Shown here: positions 17,156 to 25,992 of the stretch, in pieces | Layout of the letters: every line of letters begins with the position of its first letter | Numbering within the stretch: position 1 is the first letter of the stretch | Source: JAXMDT01 sp046348685 | Lineage (GTDB): Bacteria; Pseudomonadota; Alphaproteobacteria; Rickettsiales; UBA998 | Direction: 5' to 3' | Assembly: GCA_046348685.1 (NCBI GenBank) | Contig: JAXMDT010000002.1 | Location: 62,001-126,000 of the forward strand | DNA: 64,000 bases | The notes under the pieces: generated by a model | Told to the model about the DNA's origin: nothing | What the model saw: the letters and a program-made list of their open reading frames with translations, nothing else | Database searches by the model: none | Position numbers and translations under genes: made by a program

Positions 17156-18271
17156 ATGGCCGAAGAAAATCAGAACATGGATGAAGCAGCTGCCGCAGAA
17201 TGGGCAGCCATGCTGGAATCCGAAGAATCAAAACCTGCGGAAAACGCAGCTGCCGTTGCGCCTGCTGGCGGCGGCGCTGCTCCCGCCAAGGCCGATGATG
17301 GCCGTGTCCTTAATCAGGATGAAATCGATCTTTTGCTTGGTTTCGATTCCAAGGAAGCGGAAGCCGATAGCAATACCGGGATAAAAGCGATTCTTGGAAA
17401 ATCGCTCATGGCATACGAGAAAATGCCGATGATCGAAGTCGTTTTCGACCGTCTGGTGCGTTTTCTTTCATCGTCACTCAGAACGTTCACGTCCGACAAC
17501 GTCGATGTCAGCATCGACTCCATCACCTCCTTACGCTTTGATGATTATCTGAATTCGATTCCGCTGCCTGCGATGCTCGTGGTTTTCCGCGCCGTGGAAT
17601 GGGAAAATTTCGGCCTGGTCACGGTTGATAGCTCCCTGATTTATTCGATGGTGGATGTTTTGCTGGGTGGTCGTCGCTCATCGCGCCCCATCCGCATCGA
17701 GGGCCGTCCGTACACCACGATCGAGCAGGATATCGTCAAAAGCATGGTTGATATTATCCTCAGCGACATGAGCACTGCGTTCGATCCGATTAGCCCGGTT
17801 TCCTTCCAGCATGAACGTCTGGAGAATAACCCACGTTTCGCGACGATCACCCGTCCGAATAATGCGGCGCTGCTGGTGCGCCTGCGCGTCGATATCGAAG
17901 ATCGCGGCGGTATTGCGGAAATTCTTCTGCCGCACACCACGCTGGAGCCGATTCGTGATCTACTGACGCAGATTTTCATGGGCGAGAAGTTCGGTCATGA
18001 CTCGGTGTGGGAACAGCATCTGGCGCGCGAAATGAAATATACGGATGTGAATCTGGATGTGGTGCTGGATGAGCGCAGCGTCAACATCGGCGAAATCCTG
18101 CGGCTGAAAGTCGGTAGCACTATTTTGTTCGACCGTCCGTCGAACGGAAATGTCACACTTAAATGTGGCGATGTTGCGCTAACGCATTGCAAACTGGGAA
18201 GGGTTGGGAATAAAATAGCGATCTCTCTAACTGAATCGATCAGTTCGCAAAAAATGAAAGAGGCGTTATGA
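17156..18271 (+). CDS. fliM: Flagellar motor switch protein FliM
   Basis: 371 residues. The CheY-P-binding helix usually found at the extreme N-terminus is here VLNQDEIDLLLGFD at about residue 51-64, after an acidic Ala-rich extension. The middle CheC-like domain contains FLSSSLRTFTSDNVDV, YSMVDVLLGGRRSS and SPVSFQHERLENNP; the C-terminal SpoA domain contains LRLKVGSTILFDR. It couples chemotaxis signalling to rotor direction in the C-ring. Overlaps the next gene by 4 nt. Confidence 0.96.
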   Translation: MAEENQNMDEAAAAEWAAMLESEESKPAENAAAVAPAGGGAAPAKADDGRVLNQDEIDLLLGFDSKEAEADSNTGIKAILGKSLMAYEKMPMIEVVFDRLVRFLSSSLRTFTSDNVDVSIDSITSLRFDDYLNSIPLPAMLVVFRAVEWENFGLVTVDSSLIYSMVDVLLGGRRSSRPIRIEGRPYTTIEQDIVKSMVDIILSDMSTAFDPISPVSFQHERLENNPRFATITRPNNAALLVRLRVDIEDRGGIAEILLPHTTLEPIRDLLTQIFMGEKFGHDSVWEQHLAREMKYTDVNLDVVLDERSVNIGEILRLKVGSTILFDRPSNGNVTLKCGDVALTHCKLGRVGNKIAISLTESISSQKMKEAL

Positions 18272-18885
18272 CCTATGCCGTTATCAGTCTACTGCTGAAT
18301 ATTCTGGTCACGTCCCTGCTGGGCGTTACCATATTTTACTGCCTGAAACTCAACAAACGCATTCGCATTCTGCAGGACAGCAAGAGCGAGCTCGCGCAGT
18401 TGATCGAAAAATTCGATATGTCGACGCAGCAGGCAACCTACAGTATTCAGGAAATCCACAAAGCCAGCAAAAAGATCAATGAGAATATTCAGACCAAGCT
18501 CGATAAGGCGAATTACCTCGCCGACGATCTGGCTTTCATGATCGAAAAGGCAAACAAGATGGCCGACCGCATGGAAGGCAACATCACCTCATCCCGTGGC
18601 GGCACGCGTTCGCAGCCTGCATCGGCGCCGGAGCCGCGTAGCCGCGCCATACGCGAGGAATCGCGAGACGATGCGGAGGGGCCGAGCCTCGCCGATAAAC
18701 TGGCGGCGCGTTCCAGCAAAAAACCGGCGGCGGAGAATGGCCGCGGCGAAAAAACCCTGGATGGCATGATGGAGCGCCTTTCCGAATTGCAGGGCAAGAC
18801 CTCCGGCGGCAAGAAAGTCAGCGCCCGTCCGCGGTCACGTTCCGAGCAGGAACTATTGGAAGCACTCAAGGAAACGAAAGCGTGA
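18268..18885 (+). CDS. DUF6468 membrane-anchored flagellar-cluster protein
   Basis: 205 residues. One N-terminal TM helix (VISLLLNILVTSLLGVTIFY), then KLNKRIRILQDSKSELAQLI and a coiled coil to about residue 110; the rest is charged and low complexity. The N-terminal region matches the DUF6468 pattern, found in alphaproteobacteria between fliM and motE as here. The role is unknown; the context suggests stator or motor assembly. ATGA overlap with fliM. Confidence 0.8.
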   Translation: MTYAVISLLLNILVTSLLGVTIFYCLKLNKRIRILQDSKSELAQLIEKFDMSTQQATYSIQEIHKASKKINENIQTKLDKANYLADDLAFMIEKANKMADRMEGNITSSRGGTRSQPASAPEPRSRAIREESRDDAEGPSLADKLAARSSKKPAAENGRGEKTLDGMMERLSELQGKTSGGKKVSARPRSRSEQELLEALKETKA

Positions 18886-18896
18886 GCGGCTAACGG

Positions 18897-19724
18897 ATGA
18901 GCATTCGCAGGGCCCTGTTCAAATTTCGCATCATGCCATTGACTATCATGGCACTGGGCGGGCTATTTTCCATGAAAGCCTACGACGTCTATAATGGTAC
19001 CACGGCGCTGTCCGCTATGCTGGCGGGCGAGGCGGTTGCGGCGGGCGAGGAAGCCCCTTCGGAAGCGGAAAAAGCGGCTAAAGATGCACAGGCCACGCCG
19101 GAAGAAAAAGTAGCGGACGCTAAAGAGCCGTCTCCTACCGATGGTATTAAGAAGGCCGATGAAAAGCCTGCCGAGAAAAAACCTGCTGAAAGCGGTTCAG
19201 TTGAAGATAGCCCCGTCAACGCTAAGGGAACCGAAATGGCTTCCCTGGATAAGCCGGCTGAGATTTCCGGCGAAGAAAAGCCGCAATATTCCCAGGTAGA
19301 ACTGGATATTCTGCAGAGCCTGGCAAAGCGCCGCGATAAGCTGGATCAATGGGAAAACGATATCAAGATGAAGGAAAACCTGCTCAATGCGACGGAGCAG
19401 CGTATTAATGACAAGATCGGCGAGATCAAATCACTGCAGGGTAGCGTTAGCAAACTGCTTGCGCAGTATAACGATCATGAAGATTCCAAGATCAAGAGCC
19501 TCGTGAAAATTTACGAAAACATGAAACCAAAGGATGCCGCGCAGATTTTCGATGAAATGGAAATGCCGATCCTTCTGGAGGTTATCGACAAGATGTCCGA
19601 GCGGAAAGCCGCGCCGATTCTTGCGCAGATGACGCCGCACAAAGCCAAGGAAGTCACGGTTCAATTGGCAGAGCAGAGAAAGCTCATGGTCAAGCAGCAG
19701 CAGGCGCTTGACCAAATGAATTAA
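18897..19724 (+). CDS. motE: MotE-like flagellar motility chaperone
   Basis: 275 residues: an N-terminal signal-anchor (RIMPLTIMALGGLFSM), an Ala/Glu/Lys-rich linker, a coiled coil (LDILQSLAKRRDKLDQW to SVSKLLAQY), and a C-terminal MgtE-N-like domain (IKSLVKIYENMKPKDAAQIF, ILAQMTPHKAKEVT). MotE homologues stabilise the periplasmic motor protein MotC in rhizobia. The position at the end of the fliM unit fits. Confidence 0.8.
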   Translation: MSIRRALFKFRIMPLTIMALGGLFSMKAYDVYNGTTALSAMLAGEAVAAGEEAPSEAEKAAKDAQATPEEKVADAKEPSPTDGIKKADEKPAEKKPAESGSVEDSPVNAKGTEMASLDKPAEISGEEKPQYSQVELDILQSLAKRRDKLDQWENDIKMKENLLNATEQRINDKIGEIKSLQGSVSKLLAQYNDHEDSKIKSLVKIYENMKPKDAAQIFDEMEMPILLEVIDKMSERKAAPILAQMTPHKAKEVTVQLAEQRKLMVKQQQALDQMN

Positions 19725-19742
19725 TATTTTTTCTAAATCGTC

Positions 19743-19765
19743 ATTCTCGCGTTTGACGCGAGAAT
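19743..19765. repeat. Short dispersed palindrome, copy 2 (variant stem)
   Basis: ATTCTCGCG-TTTGA-CGCGAGAAT just after the motE stop, preceded by GTC and followed by CTGGAT like the other copies. It may also serve as a terminator, though no T run follows. Confidence 0.6.
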
Positions 19766-19840
19766 CTGGATCTTCGGGTCATGCACGCGTATGGCGCTAA
19801 TATAATTTGCTTGGGATTAAACCAACTTCTGACTATTAAG

Positions 19841-20890
19841 CTAGCTTTGCAACGTCAGTTTTTTGGCAAAGCGCACGATGCCGTTGCCGACCTTCCAGCT
19901 GACGGATTCCTGCGTCGTGCCAAGCTGATATTGCAACCGTTCGATTTCATGCTGCATACGCACTAGCTTATCTTCATAGGTCGGCTTAATCACCTCGAGT
20001 TCGCTTTGCAGCTCATTACGCTGCTGGTCGACCGCCGCGAATTTTTGATTCGTCTCCGAAAGCTGCGCGCGAAGCTTGCCCGCGGAATCGGCATTTTTCA
20101 TCGTATCGGCGGCAAACTGGGACGGTTTCAGCGTTTTGCCATCCAGCTTCTTTTCGCCTTTCAGATAGGCGACTAATTCTTTCTGGAAATCTGTCAGCAC
20201 TTCGGAATGCGGCAATTCATCGGCTTTGGAGCGATAAAGGCTCGGCTCGATGAACGCGGTAATCTCACGCTCGGAGGGCAAGGAAATTTCGCGCACGCCC
20301 AGTTCCTTCAGGCGGTCAAACAGTTTCTGCATCATGCCGATCGGGTTGGTCAGCATGTCGGAATGGCTGACGAATGCCACCGGCAGATCGCCGATCGCAT
20401 TGGCGATGCCGACCGCGTAATATTCCCACATGGCGAGGCCCTGCGAGAGCGCAAACCCGTTCCGTTGGCGCAGCGACACGGCGACTTCCACCGGGTCACG
20501 GTAAACGACGACCAGCACCGGCACTTCCAGCAGCGTTTTCCAGAACGGGAAGGTCAGGCACATGCGCGGGTCTTTCATTACCCACGGGCGGTGGCCATCC
20601 ATTTCCAGGATAATATTTTTCATTTTCGTGGCGACCTCTTCGAGGTCTTTCGGTGTTTTTTTCGGCGCCGCGAATTTCCAGTTGTCGAGACGGTCCCACG
20701 AGGAATTGTAATGCTTGAGGATATCCTCATCGCACTTGATCACATCCGATCGCTCCCAAAAACCCTTTGGATTTTCATCATTAAAACCAATGGAAGCATT
20801 GCCGGCATCGAAATACGCGCCCATCATATTGATCAGGCGGGTAACGAGGGAAGTGCCGGAGCGGTGCGGACCGAGAACAACGATTTGCAT
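19841..20890 (-). CDS. Sulfotransferase-family protein with C-terminal coiled coil
   Basis: 349 residues. The PAPS 5'-phosphate loop is VVLGPHRSGTSLVTRLINMM (residues 4-23) and the 3'-phosphate region is VVYRDPVEVAVSLRQRNG. Residues about 265-335 form a coiled coil (LRAQLSETNQKFAAVDQQRN, DKLVRMQHEIERLQYQL). Such proteins often sulfate cell-surface sugars or act with glycosyltransferases. The start MQIVVLG has GAGG upstream and begins directly at the P-loop strand. A promoter of type TTGGCA-18-TATAAG overlaps the leader (20897-20926). Confidence 0.75.
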   Translation of the reverse strand: MQIVVLGPHRSGTSLVTRLINMMGAYFDAGNASIGFNDENPKGFWERSDVIKCDEDILKHYNSSWDRLDNWKFAAPKKTPKDLEEVATKMKNIILEMDGHRPWVMKDPRMCLTFPFWKTLLEVPVLVVVYRDPVEVAVSLRQRNGFALSQGLAMWEYYAVGIANAIGDLPVAFVSHSDMLTNPIGMMQKLFDRLKELGVREISLPSEREITAFIEPSLYRSKADELPHSEVLTDFQKELVAYLKGEKKLDGKTLKPSQFAADTMKNADSAGKLRAQLSETNQKFAAVDQQRNELQSELEVIKPTYEDKLVRMQHEIERLQYQLGTTQESVSWKVGNGIVRFAKKLTLQS

Positions 20891-20994
20891 ATCCCTCTTA
20901 TAGCCAAAAATATGGCTCTCTGCCAAGCGCTATCTTATGTTGCAACCCCTACATTTTTGCGCTAATGAAACCACCACTTATAGGTTATCCTGTG

Positions 20995-21070
<76 letters not shown>

Positions 21071-21232
21071 AACATAGCCCGCCTCTGGCGGGATAGTTTT
21101 GGTGAAATAAGTGGAGAAGCGCAGGTTCGACAATTTTTCAGCAGAAAATTGGACGGCGCAGGCGCAAGCCGAGCCGCCGCTTGACGGTGCGAAGCCAGTA
21201 GGCGAAGCATCACTCCGCTATCCTCTACCCAT
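21071..21232. repeat. GC-rich segment bounded by an imperfect copy of the tRNA-Ala 3' end
   Basis: The tRNA tail CTCCGCTATCCTCCACCA recurs as CTCCGCTATCCTCTACCCA at 21213-21231. Between the two lies about 140 bp of GC-rich sequence with internal complementarity (CCCGCC/GGCGGG, AATTTT/AAAATT, GGCGCAGGCGC). No coding frame is evident. It may be a tRNA-associated repetitive element or the footprint of a small integrated element. Confidence 0.5.
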
Positions 21233-21281
21233 TTGTTCGAATAAATAACCTCTTGACTTAAAGAAAGTCAGTGGCTTCCTA

Positions 21282-22109
21282 TTAGAAATCGGGCAGACCA
21301 ATATCACCAGGCTGTCTTTTTTGAACACGGTCCAGCATACTGTCATCAGGCGTAACTTGTTTAGTTGGACCAGGCCCCGCTTCAATCGCTTTTGCTTTAG
21401 GATTAAACTTGCAACTCAACATGCATGCATCTGGATTGTTGTCAGTTATTCCTGCTAAAAAAGGCTCAATAAAATCTTGGAAGGGCCGATAACCATTTTG
21501 ATGCTTTCGATAAACCCAATCGAGTGTGCTATCGAGTAATGCGTTAAGTTCGGGTAGTCTGGATTTGTTAAAGGCGAACATATGATGTTCAACCCATGAT
21601 GATTTCTGCTGACGTGCAATAATAACACCGTATTGTTCTAAAGCCTTCTTGATTTTGGGCCTCTGAAAATCAAAGTCGATAACATCCGCATCAGCATAGG
21701 CAGCATTGTCATAGCCTCCCGCTCTTAAGCATTCTTCAACCACCAATACCCTTGCCGTATCCACCTGCGCCCAGATGAGAGATTGCTTCTGCTGGCGCCA
21801 ATTAAGATTATCATCTGGCTGATTAAAAAGTTTTTCCTCACAGTAACGCGGAATATCCCGTAAATCTCGCAAGAAAAAATTGCCAGATGGACAAGATACT
21901 ACCGTGGCCTGCAACCATTCCATTTGTTCACGTGTCATGCGCTTGGAATCAATCCAAAGAAACACATCGGCTGACGGATTGCGCTGAGCTGCATCCATCA
22001 TACTTTGTAAAGGATGCGTTGGGATAGGCTCAAAAAATGACGTAGTATTTTGATTATCCGAAGATACGAATTTAGGCGAAAGCCAAACCATGTTATATGC
22101 TTGTTTCAT
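21282..22109 (-). CDS. Putative DxD-type glycosyltransferase-like protein
   Basis: 275 residues from MKQAYNMVW; no signal peptide if this start is right. VFLWIDSKRMTREQMEWL near the N-terminus and ARVLVVEECLRAGGYDNAAY followed by ADADVIDFDF resemble GT-A sugar transferases in which a donor-bound DxD follows a Gly-Gly-x-Y/D turn (the OCH1/TcdA-like layout). The C-terminus is rich in Pro, Asp and Lys. The family is inferred from these motifs only. Upstream lies a Pho-box-like promoter (22123-22155). A start at 22091 is also possible. Confidence 0.45.
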   Translation of the reverse strand: MKQAYNMVWLSPKFVSSDNQNTTSFFEPIPTHPLQSMMDAAQRNPSADVFLWIDSKRMTREQMEWLQATVVSCPSGNFFLRDLRDIPRYCEEKLFNQPDDNLNWRQQKQSLIWAQVDTARVLVVEECLRAGGYDNAAYADADVIDFDFQRPKIKKALEQYGVIIARQQKSSWVEHHMFAFNKSRLPELNALLDSTLDWVYRKHQNGYRPFQDFIEPFLAGITDNNPDACMLSCKFNPKAKAIEAGPGPTKQVTPDDSMLDRVQKRQPGDIGLPDF

Positions 22110-22122
22110 ACAGAGAATATAC

Positions 22123-22155
22123 AGAATAACGCATGCGATCACAATCTTTTTACAG
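22123..22155 (-). promoter_or_regulatory. Pho-box-like promoter for gene ending at 21282
   Basis: Minus strand: CTGTAAA-AAGA-TTGTGAT (22155-22138), 9 nt, then TATTCT (22128-22123). Half-sites are two mismatches from the best copy; the spacing fits. Confidence 0.4.
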
Positions 22156-22326
22156 CACTTGCCGTAGTTAATTAGATTTGAAACCTAAGGGAATGTGCTA
22201 GCGACTCTTCTTTATCGCGCTTATCCTTCTCATACTAATAAAGCATCCAGCAAGTTTTTTGCATTTATTCAACGAAGTGGTTTGATGTTATTCTTTTAAC
22301 CTCCACCAACTCCATTATAATACCCT

Positions 22327-22953
22327 ATGGAACTGCTCGTCCAATCACAGATCATGTATTATGCCTCGCTCGTCGGCGGGGTGGCGTTCGCGCTTTCGGG
22401 GTTTCTTGCGGGAACGAAAAAGAATCTCGACTGGATGGGACTGTTCATCCTTTCATTTCTCACCGCCAATGGCGGCGGCATTCTACGCGATGTGCTGGTG
22501 GACAGGACTCCGGTCATCCTGCAAACGAACGAGCCTTTCTTCATCGCGCTCAGCGTCACCGTGTTCGCCAGCCTGCTGAGGCTCGGCCATCGATCATCAA
22601 TCGAAAACCGCTGGCTGTTCGTCATCTGCGATGCGGTCGGGTTGGTCGCGTTCGCGATCACCGGTGCGCTCGTCGGTCTTTCGGTGCATGCCCCGTTTTT
22701 CGGATTTGTCGCGCTCGCGTTCCTGACGGCCACCGGCGGTGCCATCCTGCGCGATATTCTGGTGAACAACATTCCCGAAGTGCTGCATGGCGGGTTTTAC
22801 GGCAGCATCGCCATTCTGGTTGCGGTGGCAATCTACATACTGGATAGATACGGTATGCTCGGCCCCTTGAACCTGATGGGCATTTTTCTAGCTGGCCTGA
22901 TGCTGCGCCTGATTGCCTATCGGTACAACTGGCAACTGCCCAAACATGATTGA
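22327..22953 (+). CDS. TRIC-type cation channel (UPF0126/YadS family)
   Basis: 208 residues with two tandem three-helix repeats: SLVGGVAFALSGFLAGTKKN with TANGGGILRDVLVDRTPVI, and CDAVGLVAFAITGALVG with TATGGAILRDILVNNIPEVL. A seventh helix closes the protein. The GGxLRD motif in each repeat is the family signature. Prokaryotic TRIC proteins are trimeric K+ channels; older annotations suggest glycine transport. Single gene. Confidence 0.9.
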   Translation: MELLVQSQIMYYASLVGGVAFALSGFLAGTKKNLDWMGLFILSFLTANGGGILRDVLVDRTPVILQTNEPFFIALSVTVFASLLRLGHRSSIENRWLFVICDAVGLVAFAITGALVGLSVHAPFFGFVALAFLTATGGAILRDILVNNIPEVLHGGFYGSIAILVAVAIYILDRYGMLGPLNLMGIFLAGLMLRLIAYRYNWQLPKHD

Positions 22954-23003
22954 ACAGCTTCCAGATCGCTAAGCGGATTTAGTCCACACGTTTTTACGTA
23001 GAA

Positions 23004-23351
23004 CTACAAACTCTTCCCATCGAACTGATCGACCGGCAGGGCTTTGAAATCAAGGCCTTCAATGCAGCGGGCGTTGATGGCGACACCTTCGTTGCCATCC
23101 GGTTGTTTGGCGCGGCCGAAGACGCCGATGCCGCAGTTTTTGCAGAAATGATGGTGGATATTCTTTTTGCCGAACTGGTAATCGCCGAGCGCGTCCTTGC
23201 CCTGATGCAACGTAAATGCGGTGAGCGGGCCGAACGCCAGCAGATGGCCTTTGCGCGCGCAGATGGAGCAATTGCATTCCATCACCCGCTCGATTGGTGC
23301 ATCGAAGCTATATTTTACCGCACCGCAGTGACAACTTCCCTGATAAGGCAT
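23004..23351 (-). CDS. GFA-family zinc protein (CENP-V/formaldehyde-activating type)
   Basis: 115 residues with the zinc-ligand pattern GSCHCGAVKY, ECNCSICARKG and FCKNCGIGVFGR. The family includes glutathione-dependent formaldehyde-activating enzyme, but most small members have no proven activity. Full length for the family. Divergent from the cupin gene. Confidence 0.88.
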   Translation of the reverse strand: MPYQGSCHCGAVKYSFDAPIERVMECNCSICARKGHLLAFGPLTAFTLHQGKDALGDYQFGKKNIHHHFCKNCGIGVFGRAKQPDGNEGVAINARCIEGLDFKALPVDQFDGKSL

Positions 23352-23433
23352 CGTATTCTCCCTGATTGTATTGCCGACGCCTGAGAAATATCATAATTTT
23401 ACCAAACTTCCAGCACCCAATCGAGGAGGTTTC

Positions 23434-23901
23434 ATGCGGTTCCTGTGCATCAGCATTCTTTCCCTTGTTTTATTTGCGCCGTACGCGCTACGCGCCGAGC
23501 CGGCGGTCGTCAACATCCATCCAGAAGCCATCACCAGCAAGCAGGGATTGAAGCAGTTCGTCGGCGTGTCGAGGAAGAATTCCGGCGCCACCGGCATCTC
23601 GATGAACAAAGTCGTCATCCCGCCGGGAGGCGCGGCCAAACCGCACAGCCACAGTAATTTTGAAAGCACGATCTATGTCATGAAGGGGCGCGTCAGGACC
23701 TATTATGGCAAGGACTTGAAGGACTCCATTGTCAGCGAGGCGGGGGATTTCATCTATATCCCGCCGAACACGCCGCACTATCCGGTCAACCTCAGCAAGA
23801 CGGAAGAGGCGATCGGCATCGTCGCGCGCACCGATCCGGAAGAGCAGGAGCATGTGATGATGTATGAAGGCGAACTTCCCAAGCACGATCACGAGGAATG
23901 A
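23434..23901 (+). CDS. Secreted cupin-domain protein
   Basis: 155 residues. Signal peptide (FLCISILSLVLFAPYALRA). The cupin core shows motif 1 PPGGAAKPHSHSNFESTIYV, with metal-binding His residues and Glu, and motif 2 EAGDFIYIPPNTPHYPVNL. The C-terminus is His-rich (HVMMYEGELPKHDHEE). GAGGAGG lies 6 nt before the ATG, which fixes the start. Substrate unknown. Confidence 0.85.
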   Translation: MRFLCISILSLVLFAPYALRAEPAVVNIHPEAITSKQGLKQFVGVSRKNSGATGISMNKVVIPPGGAAKPHSHSNFESTIYVMKGRVRTYYGKDLKDSIVSEAGDFIYIPPNTPHYPVNLSKTEEAIGIVARTDPEEQEHVMMYEGELPKHDHEE

Positions 23902-23905
23902 TTTC

Positions 23906-24901
23906 ATGGCTGAAATTTTCAATCTAAGGCAGCAGCGAAAGAACAAGGCGCGCACCGCGAAAGAAAAGAAGGCGGAGCAAAACCGAGCGCTGCATGGCCG
24001 CACCAAGGCCGAAAAGCAGAAGAAAAAACTTGAGGACGCGCGTATGGAGCAGTTGCTTGACGGGCATAAACGGGACACAAAAGAAGATCACGAAGCATTT
24101 ACGCTTCTGGAAATCTCAATTGTCCTCGTCGTGATTGCATTGGTGGTTGGCGGTGTTTTCGCGGGGCGCAACCTGATTAAAGCCGCAGAAGTCCGTTCGG
24201 TCGCAGCCGAAATGGAGAATTATAAAACAACGATTTTGATCTTCAGAGATAAATACATGGCTCTGCCGGGTGATATGCGTAACGCTACGCAGCTTTGGGG
24301 CCGCGCTGACGGCGGTACGCCGGTCACGCAAAACTGTGCATCCCCCGATACCGATATTGACGCCGCAAACCCCACGGCGACGTGTAACGGCAACGGTGAT
24401 GGAAAAATTACAGCCTCGACTGTGACCGTCAATAACACAGAGATCTTCCGCATCTGGCAACATCTGGCCAATGCGGGCCTTATCGAAGGACGGTATACAG
24501 GCGTCGGCGGGACTTTAAACGCAGCAACGAATTGGCGAAAGGCAACGCTGGGGGTAAATACACCGATGTCAAAAATGAGCGGATCCGGTTACTTTATCGC
24601 ATATTCGGCGCTTGCCAGCGCATGCAGTGCGCCTAATAAATGGACTGGGGGAGAAACTGCCAATGCGTATCAGTATATCGCTTTTGGGAAGGAAAGCGCT
24701 CTCGCGTTGCCTTGGAATTCAAATTTATCTCCTGCAGAAGCCTACATGATGGATGTGAAACTGGATGACGGTAGACCCGGGCTTGGAAAATTCACGACTT
24801 CTTGCGCTAATATCTGTTCTGATGGAACTGTCGCGGAAACGGCCAATTACCTTCCTGACGATCTGGATAAAGTATGCGCGGCGACACTACGTTTTAAGTA
24901 A
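23906..24901 (+). CDS. Fusion: DUF4169 N-terminus plus type IV prepilin-like domain
   Basis: 331 residues from MAEIFNLRQQRKN. Residues 1-57 match the complete DUF4169 family (basic, alpha-helical, ending ARMEQLLDGHKRD), normally a free protein of about 60 residues. Directly in frame follows EAFTLLEISIVLVVIALVVG, a class III/N-methyl prepilin helix, then a pseudopilin-like domain (AAEVRSVAAEMENYKTTI, FRDKYMALPGDMRNATQLWG) with four or more cysteines. The residue before the Phe is Ala rather than the canonical Gly. GAGGA is 8 nt upstream of the DUF4169 ATG, and the gene follows the cupin gene by 4 nt. The charged leader would be unusually long (about 65 residues) for prepilin peptidase. Confidence 0.7.
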   Translation: MAEIFNLRQQRKNKARTAKEKKAEQNRALHGRTKAEKQKKKLEDARMEQLLDGHKRDTKEDHEAFTLLEISIVLVVIALVVGGVFAGRNLIKAAEVRSVAAEMENYKTTILIFRDKYMALPGDMRNATQLWGRADGGTPVTQNCASPDTDIDAANPTATCNGNGDGKITASTVTVNNTEIFRIWQHLANAGLIEGRYTGVGGTLNAATNWRKATLGVNTPMSKMSGSGYFIAYSALASACSAPNKWTGGETANAYQYIAFGKESALALPWNSNLSPAEAYMMDVKLDDGRPGLGKFTTSCANICSDGTVAETANYLPDDLDKVCAATLRFK

Positions 24902-24914
24902 TATACACATTTAA

Positions 24915-25700
24915 ATGCGCATCCTGCTCTGCCTCAACCACGATCTGATGAGCAATTGGGCGCTGAATTTACTCGCGCCATTGCTTAAAGCACATACGTT
25001 AGACCTTATGCTTTCCGAGCGGATCGGTAAAGCAGGTGCGGTGACGGCGGCGGAACTCGCAGCGTGGCAGCGTGTTGAGTCGGATATACTGCGTACCATT
25101 GAAACGCAGGCAGCCGGGCCGTTTCAATCCTTTTCTCAGTTCGCCGCGCAAACGGAAAGCGGTGCTATTCGTCGTTTTCCTTCGATCAACCAAGGCGATG
25201 GGCTGGCCTATCTGCGCGCATTCACACCGGACCTCATTCTCTCCATCCGTTTCGGTCAGATTTTTAAGCCGCCGGCCATTGGCATTCCGCGGCTCGGCAT
25301 CGTAAACCTGCATTCCGGCATCCTGCCGGAATATCGCGGTGTGCTGGCCACTTTCTGGGCATTGCTGCAGGGCGAGAAGGAAATCGGTTGCACGCTGCAT
25401 TACGTGACAGACGATACCATCGATACCGGCGCCATCATCGATATGCATCGCTTACCTGTCAACACGAGGCATTCGCTCGCATGGCACATCATGCAATTAT
25501 ATGCAGGCAGCGTTCCGATGATCGCATCCGCGCTTCGTCAATTCGCTACCGGCGAATTCATAGCAACGCTGCCGCAAAAACGGGAAAAGGGAAGTTACTT
25601 TACTTATCCCGCGCAAGCGGATGTAGACCGGTTTTTGCAAAATAAACACCTGTACAAAGATTCCGATTACCTCGTCCTGCTTGCGCGCTACGGATTATAA
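24915..25700 (+). CDS. Formyltransferase-family protein
   Basis: 261 residues. The formyl-transferase core includes LRAFTPDLILSIRFGQIF and IVNLHSGILPEYRGV, where the Asn-His of NLHSGxLPxYRG are the catalytic residues used by Fmt, PurN and ArnA, then GCTLHYVTDDTIDTGAII. The C-terminal domain is shorter than in Fmt. Probably uses 10-formyl-tetrahydrofolate to formylate an amino-sugar or amine; the acceptor is unknown. Ends overlapping the convergent ABM-domain gene. Confidence 0.78.
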   Translation: MRILLCLNHDLMSNWALNLLAPLLKAHTLDLMLSERIGKAGAVTAAELAAWQRVESDILRTIETQAAGPFQSFSQFAAQTESGAIRRFPSINQGDGLAYLRAFTPDLILSIRFGQIFKPPAIGIPRLGIVNLHSGILPEYRGVLATFWALLQGEKEIGCTLHYVTDDTIDTGAIIDMHRLPVNTRHSLAWHIMQLYAGSVPMIASALRQFATGEFIATLPQKREKGSYFTYPAQADVDRFLQNKHLYKDSDYLVLLARYGL

Positions 25701-25990
25701 TCAAATACACCTATTTTCGTTTCATTCTCGGTAATCGCTTCGCACGTTTTGTCGAGCGCATCATATTCCGTAGCGAAGTGACGTTTGAATGTCTCAAAAT
25801 CTTCCGTACTCCGCCAGGTATCAATCGTAAGATACGTATTCTCATGAACAGTATCCCGTAAAAGCTTCGTCGCTACATATCCTTCCACTCGGCGAAACAA
25901 TTGTGCCCAGGCACCTTCAGCGCCATAAAGCGCTTCGAATGCTTCCCGGTGCTCCGGGTGAATTTTAAATTTCCAGATGATGCGAATCAT
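25688..25990 (-). CDS. Antibiotic-biosynthesis-monooxygenase (ABM)-like small protein
   Basis: 100 residues from MIRIIWKFKIHPEHREAFE, a dimeric alpha+beta barrel fold (YLTIDTWRSTEDFETFKRHF). Members include heme-degrading and quinol monooxygenases as well as stress proteins of unknown role. The ATG lies 2 nt after the stop of the TIGR03862 gene, so it is co-transcribed; longer in-frame extensions overlap that gene and were rejected. Confidence 0.75.
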   Translation of the reverse strand: MIRIIWKFKIHPEHREAFEALYGAEGAWAQLFRRVEGYVATKLLRDTVHENTYLTIDTWRSTEDFETFKRHFATEYDALDKTCEAITENETKIGVFDYNP

Positions 25991-25992
25991 AA

